Shown piece by piece: positions 55,382 to 64,000 of a stretch of DNA of 64,000 nucleotides (the stretch's first letter is position 1; every line of letters begins with the position of its first letter). Below the pieces are notes generated by a model. That model did no database searches. It had not been told where the DNA came from and saw nothing but the letters and a program-made list of their open reading frames with translations. This stretch comes from Agarophyton chilense (taxonomy: Eukaryota; Rhodophyta; Florideophyceae; Gracilariales; Gracilariaceae), in the NCBI GenBank assembly GCA_030374765.1, contig JARGXX010000095.1, positions 2,936,462-3,000,461 on the forward strand, written 5' to 3'. The position numbers and the translations under genes were made by a program.

Positions 55382-56893
55382 ATGAGAGATGCTGACATTG
55401 AGCGCCCATTTGACGACTCTAACCCTCCCGATGGACCGCCGCAATGGATGAGGCTGCCAGAAACTTACAAAGGGGCTTCATCGCCGGCATGGTGTAATTG
55501 GGCAAATGTGCCGCCGAGCATGTTGCCAAAGGATGTTAACGTGATTGAACACGTGCATCCTTGGCTGGACACCATCCATATGGCGTCCAAGCACCGAGCT
55601 GAATGCCTGACGGCGGAAGAGCTGAAGCTGGTCCACCATCTGGTGTTTTGGCACGCCGCGAAGGAGAAGCATGCGGCGCTGGAATCTACCAAGGTTCCGG
55701 TGTTTGGACAAGTGCTACCGACGAGCGGCAATCCGAAAAGTGAAGAGGAGCGCCTGTGGATGGCAGCGATGGAGCGGGATGAGTTGGCGTTGGAGTTCTT
55801 CGGTGAAAAGCGCAGGGAGCTGCAACACCAAGGGTTCTGCATTTTGGAATCGTTTGCAACCGATGAGGGTGCGCCGAAATGTTTGAATGGTGGGGATGTG
55901 TCTGGGAAAATGCTGCAATGGTTTGAAGACAACTTCAAGCAGCAGCCCGACTTGCGGATTGAATCGAACCGCATAAGATGGAACCCGATTATCAACGCCG
56001 GATCGGCGGTGGATGGGAAGGATCGGAATGTAGGAGTTGGAAGGTTTATGACGACCCGAGCCGGGATGGTGGATGCAGTAGAACGCGACCCGCAATTGGA
56101 GTGGCTTGTTCGGCGTCGGGCATTGTTGGATGCGCGGCTGGGCCAGATCTTGTGTGCGTTGCGATTGAACAACAACCTCAGCAACAGCATCAAGATGCAT
56201 GGGCCGGTGACGGGAGGCAGAGTTTTGTGCACGAGCTTGGAATGCCGGCGGCAAGCTCTTCACACCGACTTTCGAGGGCTGACGCACGAAGAAAGGGAAG
56301 CCGGAGGGAACCCGGGGTACTTTATGATGGTTTCTGGGCAGTTTTCGTTCCCCATATGGGTGTGCGAAGATTCGCACCGCACGGTATTCGGAAGCTTGCA
56401 GCGCCTGAAGCAGCTTTCGAAGAGCATGGAGGTGAAAAAGTTGCGAGTGCCGCCGTTCTCTGTTTTCATTGGCAGGGGAGACGTGTTCCACGCTGGAGCT
56501 TCTTACGAAGACGGGTACATGGAGCGTGAGCTGGTCCGCTACCACATGTACATGGTGCCTGACGGATATCAGCTCCCTGATGCAGTTCACCGGCAACAGG
56601 GATTCACTCCGCGGTTTGTGTCCAATGATGACGTGGACCTACAAGCCGAAGAGGAATATGAAGGACTGGGGGAACAAGGGACCAAGAATAACTCCGGGGA
56701 GGACGATGCGCAGTCGCCGATAGAAGCAGACGAGATAGAAGCGATGGAGGTGGCCAACGACGAATCGGATTTAGACGCGGAGATTTTACAATTGGTGGGT
56801 GGGGACAACAACGGCTATGCAGGGGCTGATAGCGATGGCATTCACGAGTCTGACTGGGTCATCAGTGATGAATCTGAAGCCAATAGCGCATGA
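55382..56893 (+). CDS. Probable 2-oxoglutarate/Fe(II) dioxygenase-fold protein
   Basis: The ORF has 503 aa from ATG 55382. Residues ~270-410 show a double-stranded beta-helix pattern: 'RRQALHTDF' with His294-x-Asp296, then 'VFIGRGDVFHAGASYED' with His370 as distal iron ligand, and Arg382 or Arg386 ('RYHMYM') at the position that would bind 2-oxoglutarate. The N-terminal ~250 residues are helical and not recognised. The C-terminus (from ~430) is strongly acidic. Substrate is unknown: DNA base, histone or small molecule are all possible, and TET/JBP kinship is not shown. The gap to the preceding stop is only 47 bp, unusual in a eukaryote. Confidence 0.6.
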   Translation: MRDADIERPFDDSNPPDGPPQWMRLPETYKGASSPAWCNWANVPPSMLPKDVNVIEHVHPWLDTIHMASKHRAECLTAEELKLVHHLVFWHAAKEKHAALESTKVPVFGQVLPTSGNPKSEEERLWMAAMERDELALEFFGEKRRELQHQGFCILESFATDEGAPKCLNGGDVSGKMLQWFEDNFKQQPDLRIESNRIRWNPIINAGSAVDGKDRNVGVGRFMTTRAGMVDAVERDPQLEWLVRRRALLDARLGQILCALRLNNNLSNSIKMHGPVTGGRVLCTSLECRRQALHTDFRGLTHEEREAGGNPGYFMMVSGQFSFPIWVCEDSHRTVFGSLQRLKQLSKSMEVKKLRVPPFSVFIGRGDVFHAGASYEDGYMERELVRYHMYMVPDGYQLPDAVHRQQGFTPRFVSNDDVDLQAEEEYEGLGEQGTKNNSGEDDAQSPIEADEIEAMEVANDESDLDAEILQLVGGDNNGYAGADSDGIHESDWVISDESEANSA

Positions 56894-57540
56894 TGCACCG
56901 ATGCGGTCTGTTGGAACAGTAGCATATCTAGATACCTTGGAATAAAGTACTCGTTTCTATCCTAAAACCTAACCTTTCATCGTGCTTCTTCCTCTACTTG
57001 TACTAGTAATTCTGGTAGTACAAGTATATGTGCTACTAATACTATTGGTAATCAGCATAAGTAAGAGGTAGTAACACACATAGTACTACATCAGTGGTTG
57101 TTTTAGTCATACGTAGAACATTTTCTGAATACGGTATTCCAAGTAGATGTGGCGCTTGCAACGGCGCCACTGTATGCAGTATAAAACCGTACGATGAGTA
57201 CACGCGATTGCAACGGGGGGGAACGAGTCAAGGAGGCGGTTTTGTGTTGTGAGGAATATAGAAGTGTTACGAAATGGGGCCATTTGACGATTGCAGGCGT
57301 AAATGTGGTTTTCAAAAAGGTATCTTATATCGAAAGTTACCCGTACTTGTCCGTGATGATTGTATTAAACGGTAAAGACATCACAGCGTACACGCGTATT
57401 GAGGTAAGTCGACGTACTGCAGCTCCGCGTAAAAGTAATGCAAGCACATGCGTGCATATGTAAAGCAATGGCCACTTGAATGCGCGGTGGCACCCTAGCG
57501 CGTGATGTTTACCATGTGCTGTGAAGGCTATGTGTTTTAG
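56894..57540. other. Spacer with one possible small exon
   Basis: An 89-aa ORF starts at ATG 57194, 12 bp after a TATAAAA-like sequence. After 'TAYTRIEV' it has an AG|GTAAGT donor at 57403/57404. The segment 'GVNVVFKKVSYIESYPYLSV' looks protein-like, but no family is recognised and no second exon was found. Confidence 0.3.
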
Positions 57541-57630
57541 AATACTTGGTTGAAGACGTAATATGGCGTGTGGGGGGCCCAGGGGGGTGTTTTAGGATGT
57601 GGGCAGACGTAGTCAAAAAGGGGGATTGGG
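57540..57630. repeat. Truncated copy of the 771-bp unit's end
   Basis: AATACTTGGTTGAA followed by a GGCGTGTGGG...CCCAGGGGGGTGTTTT stretch and GTGGGCAGACGTAGTC match the right part of the tandem unit with an internal deletion. It leads straight into palindromic element copy 4. Confidence 0.75.
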
Positions 57631-57773
57631 ATTGCCTGCAGGCAATAAATTTCAACTGCGAATTACGGCTCATAATTTGCACCCCGATTGTTGATTTGCA
57701 TTATTATTTCGCACTTTCGGGGTGCAAATTATGAGCCGTAATTCGCAGTTGACCAAAAGTGCCCGCAGGCAAT
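57631..57773. repeat. 143-bp palindromic element, copy 4
   Basis: It has the same sequence and orientation as copies 1-3. Here the flanks extend the terminal repeat: GGGATTGCCTGC on the left and GCAGGCAATCCC on the right. Together with copy 3 it brackets the ParB-like and dioxygenase genes. Confidence 0.9.
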
Positions 57774-58983
57774 CCCAAACATTAAAAATAAAAATATTAA
57801 ATTATCATAGAGGGAAACCGAAAGTGGCAAAACGCGACACGAGGCCACGAGGCCACGAGTCCACGACGCCACGACGCCACGACGACTCCGCGTCACGACT
57901 CGAGGCATTTGTACAGCAAGGCCCGGTGGGTGATGGCGCTTGTTGTGCAATGGGTGTGCGCTGTATACAGTGTCGCTGTTGTATAGTTGGGACACGAGGG
58001 GCATGTACGAGATGCGATGGGCATTGTACATTTTCGGACAAGCGCTTTTGGCAGCGCATGTGTATCGGTGGCAGCGTGACTCCCATTCAGAATTTTTCAG
58101 CGTTGTTTGTTTGAGCGTATGTGTGTGTGACTGCTTCCGCGTCGCGCCCGAATGGTATGGGGGCGTCGACGTGACAAAAAGCGCGCTTGCGACGCACGTT
58201 TTACATCATCTGAGAAGCACGCGTGTGCGCGTGGTGGAGCGAGCGACGGTGATGTGATTGCTATTTGCAATATACAAACTGAACATTCTATCAGAATGTC
58301 GCTGTCAAATTCTGCAGTGGATTAAAACTGTGCAGCCGGCTTTGTGCGCAGCGGTGCGTGGCACTAGGCCCACCCCCACCGGAGTGGAAGGGAGGGTTGG
58401 GCACAGAGGGGTTTAGCCTTGCAAATTGTATTGGGGGTATCGAGAGAGCCGGGGATTTTAGGCGGGAGGAGTAATGAGGAGGGCTTGCAAACATGCCATA
58501 GTTCGGAACAGCGACAAGCAGACATAATGTGCCAGTGCTTTAAGTTGCGACAAGGAAGCGAGACGTTTTGTCGCGCATTTTGGCCGAGCTGGCGCGCACG
58601 TCACACAAACAAACAAACAGCGTAGACATTATAGACACATGCGCGAGAGCGCCATGGACGCGCGGCGGTGACTGTAATAAAGGGCAACGGTTCCAGCGCC
58701 CGCTGTGAATGACGTTGTCGGCGAGCGCTCTCTTTGGCGTGCATACAACAGGCGTTGGCACACGCGGCTCACTCGGACGCGCACGCGACGCATCCATGTC
58801 ACGCTGTGTGCAAGACGGGCACGTCTTGTAGGGGCGTTGTGAGCTATAAGAAGTGAGGCGACGGCGATCCGTGACAAGAAAACAACGGGCACAGGTTGCA
58901 GTTTAGTATAGCAGCTTCACAGACAAGAACCCATCGACATCCTTGGATTGCATGCTGTGGGTGGTTTTCGAGGGGTTAAGTCT
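57774..58983. other. Spacer with a short CCACGACG-type tandem repeat
   Basis: At about 57,838-57,890 there are about six copies of a degenerate 9-bp CCACGAGGC/CCACGACGC repeat. One telomere-like AGGGGTTTAG occurs near 58,405. No gene is recognised. Confidence 0.5.
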
Positions 58984-59397
58984 ATGATCATGCAGCCCAC
59001 GCAGAGAATCACGCCACTTGGGACACACGCATCGTCCCAGCCAAGGCCGGCCGCGCAGGCAACGACGGGGTTGGCGCCGCCGGTGACGGCAGGCGCGAAA
59101 GAGCCGTGGCACGGAGACGCTGCACATCTCATTGAGGCACAGCGGTGGGGCTTGAACCCATGGACGAGGAAGTGGAGCGTAAAATACTTTGGATATGTAA
59201 TCGACGCGATCATCATAGGCCCCTGTCACTCAAAGCAGCGTGTCTCTCAAAGTCAAGCGTTCAAGGCCACCGTACTTTGTGAGTTGTGTGGCGCAACTTT
59301 CATCAGCAAGGGCAATCGGAACCGGCACCGCCGGGTGGTGCACCAGGGTAAACGCGTGAGGTGCGACCGCGCACAGTGCAACGAGGTACGTACGTGA
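58984..59397 (+). CDS. Small protein with one C2H2 zinc finger, possibly an incomplete exon
   Basis: From ATG 58984 the ORF gives 137 aa. Near the end is a classical finger, 'CELCGATFISKGNRNRH' then RRVVH, and a second 'CDRAQCNE' start that breaks off. GAG|GTACGT at ~59,385 could be a splice donor, so the gene may continue, but I found no next exon. It could be a transposon-derived or host regulator. Confidence 0.4.
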   Translation: MIMQPTQRITPLGTHASSQPRPAAQATTGLAPPVTAGAKEPWHGDAAHLIEAQRWGLNPWTRKWSVKYFGYVIDAIIIGPCHSKQRVSQSQAFKATVLCELCGATFISKGNRNRHRRVVHQGKRVRCDRAQCNEVRT

Positions 59398-59699
59398 AGG
59401 CACACAGCGGTAGATTTTGAGCGCGCGCACGATATATGTTCTAACCGAAAGAAACACCGCCTGTCCCTTCGTCGCTGCGATCAGACTTTTACACAAATAG
59501 CCGACATGCGGCGGCACTGCCGCCGATGGCATCACGGCACGCTGCCACGACCATGCGCGCCGCGTTATGAGTAAACTAAAACTCCCGTGCGAAGGTGAGA
59601 TCATACCTTCTTCTATTTGCACTACATCTATCTCCGTACCCCTGTCGGACACGTGCGCCACGACCGCCTGCGAGAAGTATAAAGCATTTGTGGAAGAAA

Positions 59700-60010
59700 A
59701 CTTGTAATTGGTGTTTAGGGCATTTAGAAAAGCGTTAGGGGGTCTTAGACATAGATGAGGTGTTTAGGGGAGGTTTTGAGTTTACGGGGTTTTATATATC
59801 ATAAAAGAAACCGGCTCTTCTATATATATGTAAATATTTCTTGTTGGAGCTGACGTCTCACGTCGTAGAAATGTTAAAAGATGTGTTCAATCTATGCATG
59901 AGAGCCTATACGTATTGCAGGGCGCAAGTGTGGGCTGGCGCTTGGTAAAACGCGGTTGCCACAAGCGCTTGGTAATTACATAGACTAAGCGCCAAAGGCT
60001 GGTTTTACAT
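59700..60010. repeat. Partial satellite copy with telomere-like motifs
   Basis: Loose TTTAGGG motifs at 59,716-59,770 are followed at 59,905 by a diverged start of the satellite unit (CCTATACGTATTGCAGG, then AAGTGTGGGCTGGCGCTTGG) ending near 60,003. Confidence 0.7.
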
Positions 60011-60190
60011 TTAGTTTGGTGTGCATGGAAGTTTAGAAAACCTACGTTGTTTAAAGTTTGAGTATGAAAAGCGGGTTGTTTGCAGTCTAATTAGGGAGGG
60101 TTTGCAGAAAAAAATAATTGTAGGTTGACACATGCAAATACTTTTTGATATAGACTGGTGCCTTTGGCGATATTTCGTAGTGATATCACG

Positions 60191-61058
60191 CTAGTTGTGT
60201 TGCAAGGCCATTGTGACAAAGTAGCTATGGGTGGGCGCGATATCCGCTTCTCCTTCAGCTGAAAGGCGTAAGCTCATGTCGTGAAAAACTCGGTTGCGCC
60301 AATTGAACTCGCTTAGAGAAGTGGCAAAGTCGCCTACGTGTAGCCCATAAGCCAATAAAGCGTTCACCGTTGCTTGCTGTGGTAAGTACACGCCTCTGCA
60401 TTTGGCTACCAGCGTGATCAGCTCGGTCATAACTGGTCGTAGCACTGCTTGGTATTGTGTGGCAAGTGCTTTAATGTCCACATTTCCAAAAGCAGCTCCT
60501 ACAATGTTAAACGAACATAGCCAAATTAACTTTTCGTAGTAGGCGCGCGTCCAGTCGTCGTCGTTCACCACAGAGGCTTCCACTCCTCCTGTTCGTAGGC
60601 GGTCGGCCAAAGCTTGGGCCCATTTGCCAGTCATTGTAGTGCGACCGCCGTTTCTCACAGTGGACGGGTCTCGCGATGGGATTTGCAACGTAGAGCACGA
60701 CTCGTGTGTTGTGCTGCAAGCCATGTTTCTGTAGAAACGGCATGATATCTCCATTTTGCATGAACACAAGATCCTGGCGTCGATGAGGTGGGCATTGTGT
60801 AATAACTTCTTGCAATGCATCGTTTCTCGTACAAACGAAAATGGGTCCTTCATTTCTGCATCGATTGAGGTTGTCTCCACGTCGCAGCACCACATCCGCT
60901 TCCTGCGATTGCATTGGACTACCAAGGGTTTTGAGCCAAGAGCCAATTCTTCCCGCTCCCACGATGGTGCATGGTATGGGTTTTTGCGTCCGAGTCGCGG
61001 TTATGGCTGTGTCCTGGAGCCGCACACGAGAATCAAGGCAACACATTATGCTACCCAT
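60191..61058 (-). pseudogene. Ketopantoate reductase-like (PanE/ApbA) gene with a frameshift
   Basis: The N-terminal half (ATG 61058) has a Rossmann start 'CTIVGAGRIGSWLKTLG', then 'GPIFVCTRNDAL' and 'DLVFMQNGDI'. The C-terminal half continues in the other frame with 'GGRTTMTGKWAQALADRLR' and 'YYEKLIWLCSFNIVGAAFGN', a block seen in ketopantoate reductase-like proteins. The frame changes near 60,690. Together they would give about 289 aa. The family reduces 2-dehydropantoate with NADPH, but many members have other substrates. A sequencing error could also explain the shift. Confidence 0.6.
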
Positions 61059-61506
61059 TGCGCTTTACGGATTATTTTGCAATGTTGAGGACAAGAAAGC
61101 GTTTTCTTTTGTTTTGCGAAAGTTGGAGTTGGTACCGTGAGCGTTTTTGTGTTTATGTGTATGGGCTTTAGCGGTAGTTTGAAGTGGTACGATTTGAAAA
61201 AAATGGAAAGAACGTGTTCGTATTTAAGGATTTAGGATCCCATGAGTTTAAAGAGTCTTTTGAACGTAGGTCTAAATTTTATTCTGTTATGAAGAAGATA
61301 GAAATACATTGTGTTTGGAACAGAGCAGGTTTATCATCGTTTGTGTGAGCGGTCGTAGTAAAAACTTAGTATGCGAAAACGAACCGCGTGAGAAGTAGCG
61401 AACACACTTTCTTGCTTGCATAAAAATGTATTAGAATCTAAGACCTCGTAAAATAAAGTTGAGTGAAGATTTGAAGCTTTTTCTAGGTATTGCTTCATAA
61501 CAGGAG
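61059..61506. other. AT-rich spacer
   Basis: No gene or repeat is recognised. The short ORFs here have no motifs. Confidence 0.4.
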
Positions 61507-61600
61507 TTTTATATGTATTGCATAGTGCATATGTGGCTGGCACTTGGTATAACACGGTTGTCAGTAGCGCTTGGGGCTTAGGGGTTTAGGTGTTTAGGTA
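61507..61600. repeat. Short diverged satellite fragment
   Basis: TATATGTATTGCATAGTG, then GGCTGGCACTTGGTATAAC and GTTGTCAGTAGCGCTTGG match the unit start, followed directly by GGCTTAGGGGTTTAGGTG. Confidence 0.7.
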
Positions 61601-61791
61601 CATGATTACAATTGGTTGAATCTATATCACGTTCCTCGCTGTGGAGAAATTGGACCTCAAAGAAGGAACAGGAAGAGAGTACTGCAATTTATTTAAATGG
61701 TGCACGAAAAAGTAGAGCTGCAAGTAGAATTTACTGTTCATGTGACGCTGCTGAACCAGCAAGACAAGATATATGCTTTAGCTTCTGGTCA

Positions 61792-62861
61792 CCTATATAT
61801 ATTACAGGTTGTAAGTGTGGGCTGGCGCTTGGTAAAACGCGGTTGTCAGTAGCGCTTGGTAATTACATACACAAAGCGCCACGCGCTGCATTCGACGTAT
61901 GTGCGATTTTGACCCCCTGGATGGAAAACGTTGTGCTGGAGAGCGCGTATGACACATTGGCACGCTCAAAAAATCGTGGCTAATTGCGCTCAGGCGCTTC
62001 GTTCGGGTAACGTAGCGCGCGACTTGCCAGATGTTGGGGCGCAGCACCCATTTTTCGCAATTTTTGCATTTGAAAAAATCATAAATTTTACGCGCGCTGG
62101 GCTTCCTGCCAAATCCTGCGTTTGCACATGTTTTATTGTAACATTTTTGCTGCACAACGTGGAGGCGTGCGTCGAGTGTGGCACTCAAAGGCGCTTGGTT
62201 TCAGCCACATCTCCGCTGCACAGTCGAGCTGTGTTGTAAGCTGGATAATGTGCGAAAATTTTATCAAAAGAAAGGGTTAGGGTATGCGTTTGCGCTTGGT
62301 TCTGTGGCGATTTCGTGGAGGCAGTTGGCACATTGTCAGGCGTTTTGTATGTGCGTTTTTGGGGTCGTGTACGCGGCTGAAAAAGGTGCGTTTGCGCTTG
62401 GTTCTAGGATGGTTTCCATATCCGGCAACACTGGGGGTCGATATTCGTTGGTATTGTCAAGTTCAATGTAGGTTGAGTGTGGTGAGTAGTAGGTCACGCG
62501 AGTGCTGGCGCCACACTCTCAGCTAAAAGAGGATGCGTGCAGTGCGTTTAGTGAGGTAGGGATGACGTATTCTTAACGATGACAGGTAGATTCTTATGAC
62601 GTTAAGGTTTGTCCAACAGTGGCATCGCCACTAAGTAGCTATCGGTCAGGGCCTACGGGAGTTTACGTTTTCGTAGAGGATACCAGTGTGTACGGGCTTT
62701 TACAGGTTTCAGGGGTTTAGGGGTTTAGGGGTTTAGTGGTTTTAGGGGAAGCTTTACCTTTATGGGATTTTGAATTTACGAAGAGGAAAACTTGTTTTAG
62801 AGGTTTTAGGGGTTTTAGAGGTTCAGGGGTTCAGAGGCTTAGGGGTTTTAGGGAAACTGTA
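61792..62861. repeat. Subtelomere-like satellite unit, copy B (1,070 bp)
   Basis: It starts CCTATATATATTACAGG and ends in TTTAGGGG/TTTTAGGGG runs (62,706-62,850), followed at once by copy C. It is nearly identical to copy A. Confidence 0.95.
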
Positions 62862-64000
62862 CCTATATATATTACAGGTTGTAAGTGTGGGCTGGCGCTT
62901 GGTAAAAAACGCGGTTGTCAGTAGCGCTTGGTAATTACATACACCAAGCGCCACGCGCTGCATTCGACGTATGTGCGATTTTGACCCCCTGGATGGAAAA
63001 ACGTTGTGCTGGAGAGCGCGTATGACACATTGGCACGCTCAAAAACTCGTGGCTAATTGCGCTCAGGCGCTTCGTTCGGGTAACGTAGCGCGCGACTTGC
63101 CAGATGGTTGGGCGCAGCACCATTTTCGCAATTTTTGCTTTTGAAAAAATCATAAATTTTAGGCGCGCTGGGCTTCCTGCCAAATCCTGCGTTTGCACAT
63201 GTTTTGTTGTAACATTTTTGCTGCACAACGTGGAGGGCGTGCGTCGAGTGTGGCACTCAAAGGCGCTTGGTTTCAGCCACATCTCCACTGCACAGTCGAG
63301 CTGTGTTGTAAGCTGGATAATGTGCGAAAATTTTATCAAAAGAAAGGGTTAGGGTATGCGTTTGCGCTTGGTTCTGTGGCGATTTCGTGGAGGCAGTTGG
63401 CACATTGTCAGGCGTTTTGTATGTGCGTTTTTGGGGTCGTGTTACGCGGCTGAAAAAGGTGCGTTTGCGCTTGGTTCTAGGATGGTTTCCATATCCGGCA
63501 ACACTGGGGGTCGATATTCGTGGTATTGTCAAGTCCAATGTAGGTTGGGTGTGGTAAGTAGTAGGTCACGCGAGTGCTGGCGCCACACTCTCAGCTAAAG
63601 AGGATGCGTGCAGTGCGTTTAGTGAGGTAGGGATGACGTATGCTTAACGATGACAGGTAGATTCTTATGACGTTAAGGTTTGTCCAACAGTGGCATCGCC
63701 ACTAAGTAGCTATCGGTCAGGGCCTACGGGAGTTTACGTTTTTCGTAGAGGATACAGTGTGTAACGGGCTTTTACAGGTTTCAGGGGTTTAGGGAGTTAG
63801 GGGTTAGGGGTTTTAGGGAAGCTTTACCTTTATGGGATTTTGAATTTACGGAAGAGGAAAACTTGTTGTTAGAGGTTTTAGGGTTTTAGAGGTTCAGGGG
63901 TTCAGAGGCTTAGGGTTTTAGGGGAAACTTTTACCTTTATGGGATTTTTATTTACGGAGAGGAAAATCATTGTTTAGGGGTTGGAGGGCTTTAGGGGTTT
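62862..64000. repeat. Subtelomere-like satellite unit, copy C (cut by window end)
   Basis: It is head to tail with copy B. It has several one-base indels relative to A and B, and ends in a long G-rich run (63,780-64,000) that continues past the window. Confidence 0.95.

Noticed and set aside
50880..57773. CRISPR-like array from the repeated palindromes
   Set aside because: Spacing is 771, 772 and 5,208 bp, the host is eukaryotic, and there are no spacers of uniform length.

Overview
The window is eukaryotic nuclear DNA. The left 12 kb holds compact housekeeping genes that are mostly intronless. RPS2 and the 1,380-codon SF3B3 homologue are single exons, and the XRN-type exonuclease has two short introns of 90 and 99 nt. 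RPS2 reads closer to plant-like proteins than to fungal ones. A low intron load together with abundant retroelements suggests an alga, most likely a red alga of the Chondrus kind. This assignment is inference from the sequence, not a database result.

Region 1 (1-12.7 kb) is the core gene block. It holds a diacylglycerol kinase C-terminus, an XRN 5'-3' exoribonuclease (minus), RPS2/uS5 (plus), RPB7 (minus), SF3B3/SAP130 (minus), and a small Cys-rich alpha-kinase-like protein whose two catalytic acidic motifs are altered. Region 2 (12.7-26 kb) is an AT-rich gene-poor stretch followed by a nested Ty3/gypsy insertion. An old truncated element is split inside its integrase by a younger complete element with 1,432-bp LTRs. 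The younger gag-pol frame carries two in-frame stops.

Region 3 (26-39 kb) is a graveyard. It contains a decayed reading frame of unknown origin, an orphan 322-aa ORF, a chromodomain remnant, an unusual array of short exons and ~75-nt introns on the minus strand, and a decayed Plavaka-like DNA transposase. Region 4 (39-64 kb) is subtelomere-like. Satellite units with (TTT/TTTT)AGGGG runs all have the G-rich strand pointing right, so the chromosome end probably lies to the right of the window.

Between the satellites sit four large intact intronless ORFs. They are a RecQ helicase fused to a tyrosine-recombinase-like domain and C2H2 fingers, a bacterial-type amino-DNA-methyltransferase fused to a SET domain, a ParB/sulfiredoxin-like protein, and a probable 2-oxoglutarate/Fe(II) dioxygenase. 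The last two lie 47 bp apart. Copies of a 143-bp palindromic element lie on both sides of the ParB/dioxygenase pair. A DNA methylase, a histone-methylase-type domain, a possible DNA or protein oxidase, a ParB-fold protein and a recombinase-helicase in one subtelomeric block is the most interesting content. I propose it as a candidate mobile or self-maintaining subtelomeric chromatin-modification island. Whether the parts work together is inference.
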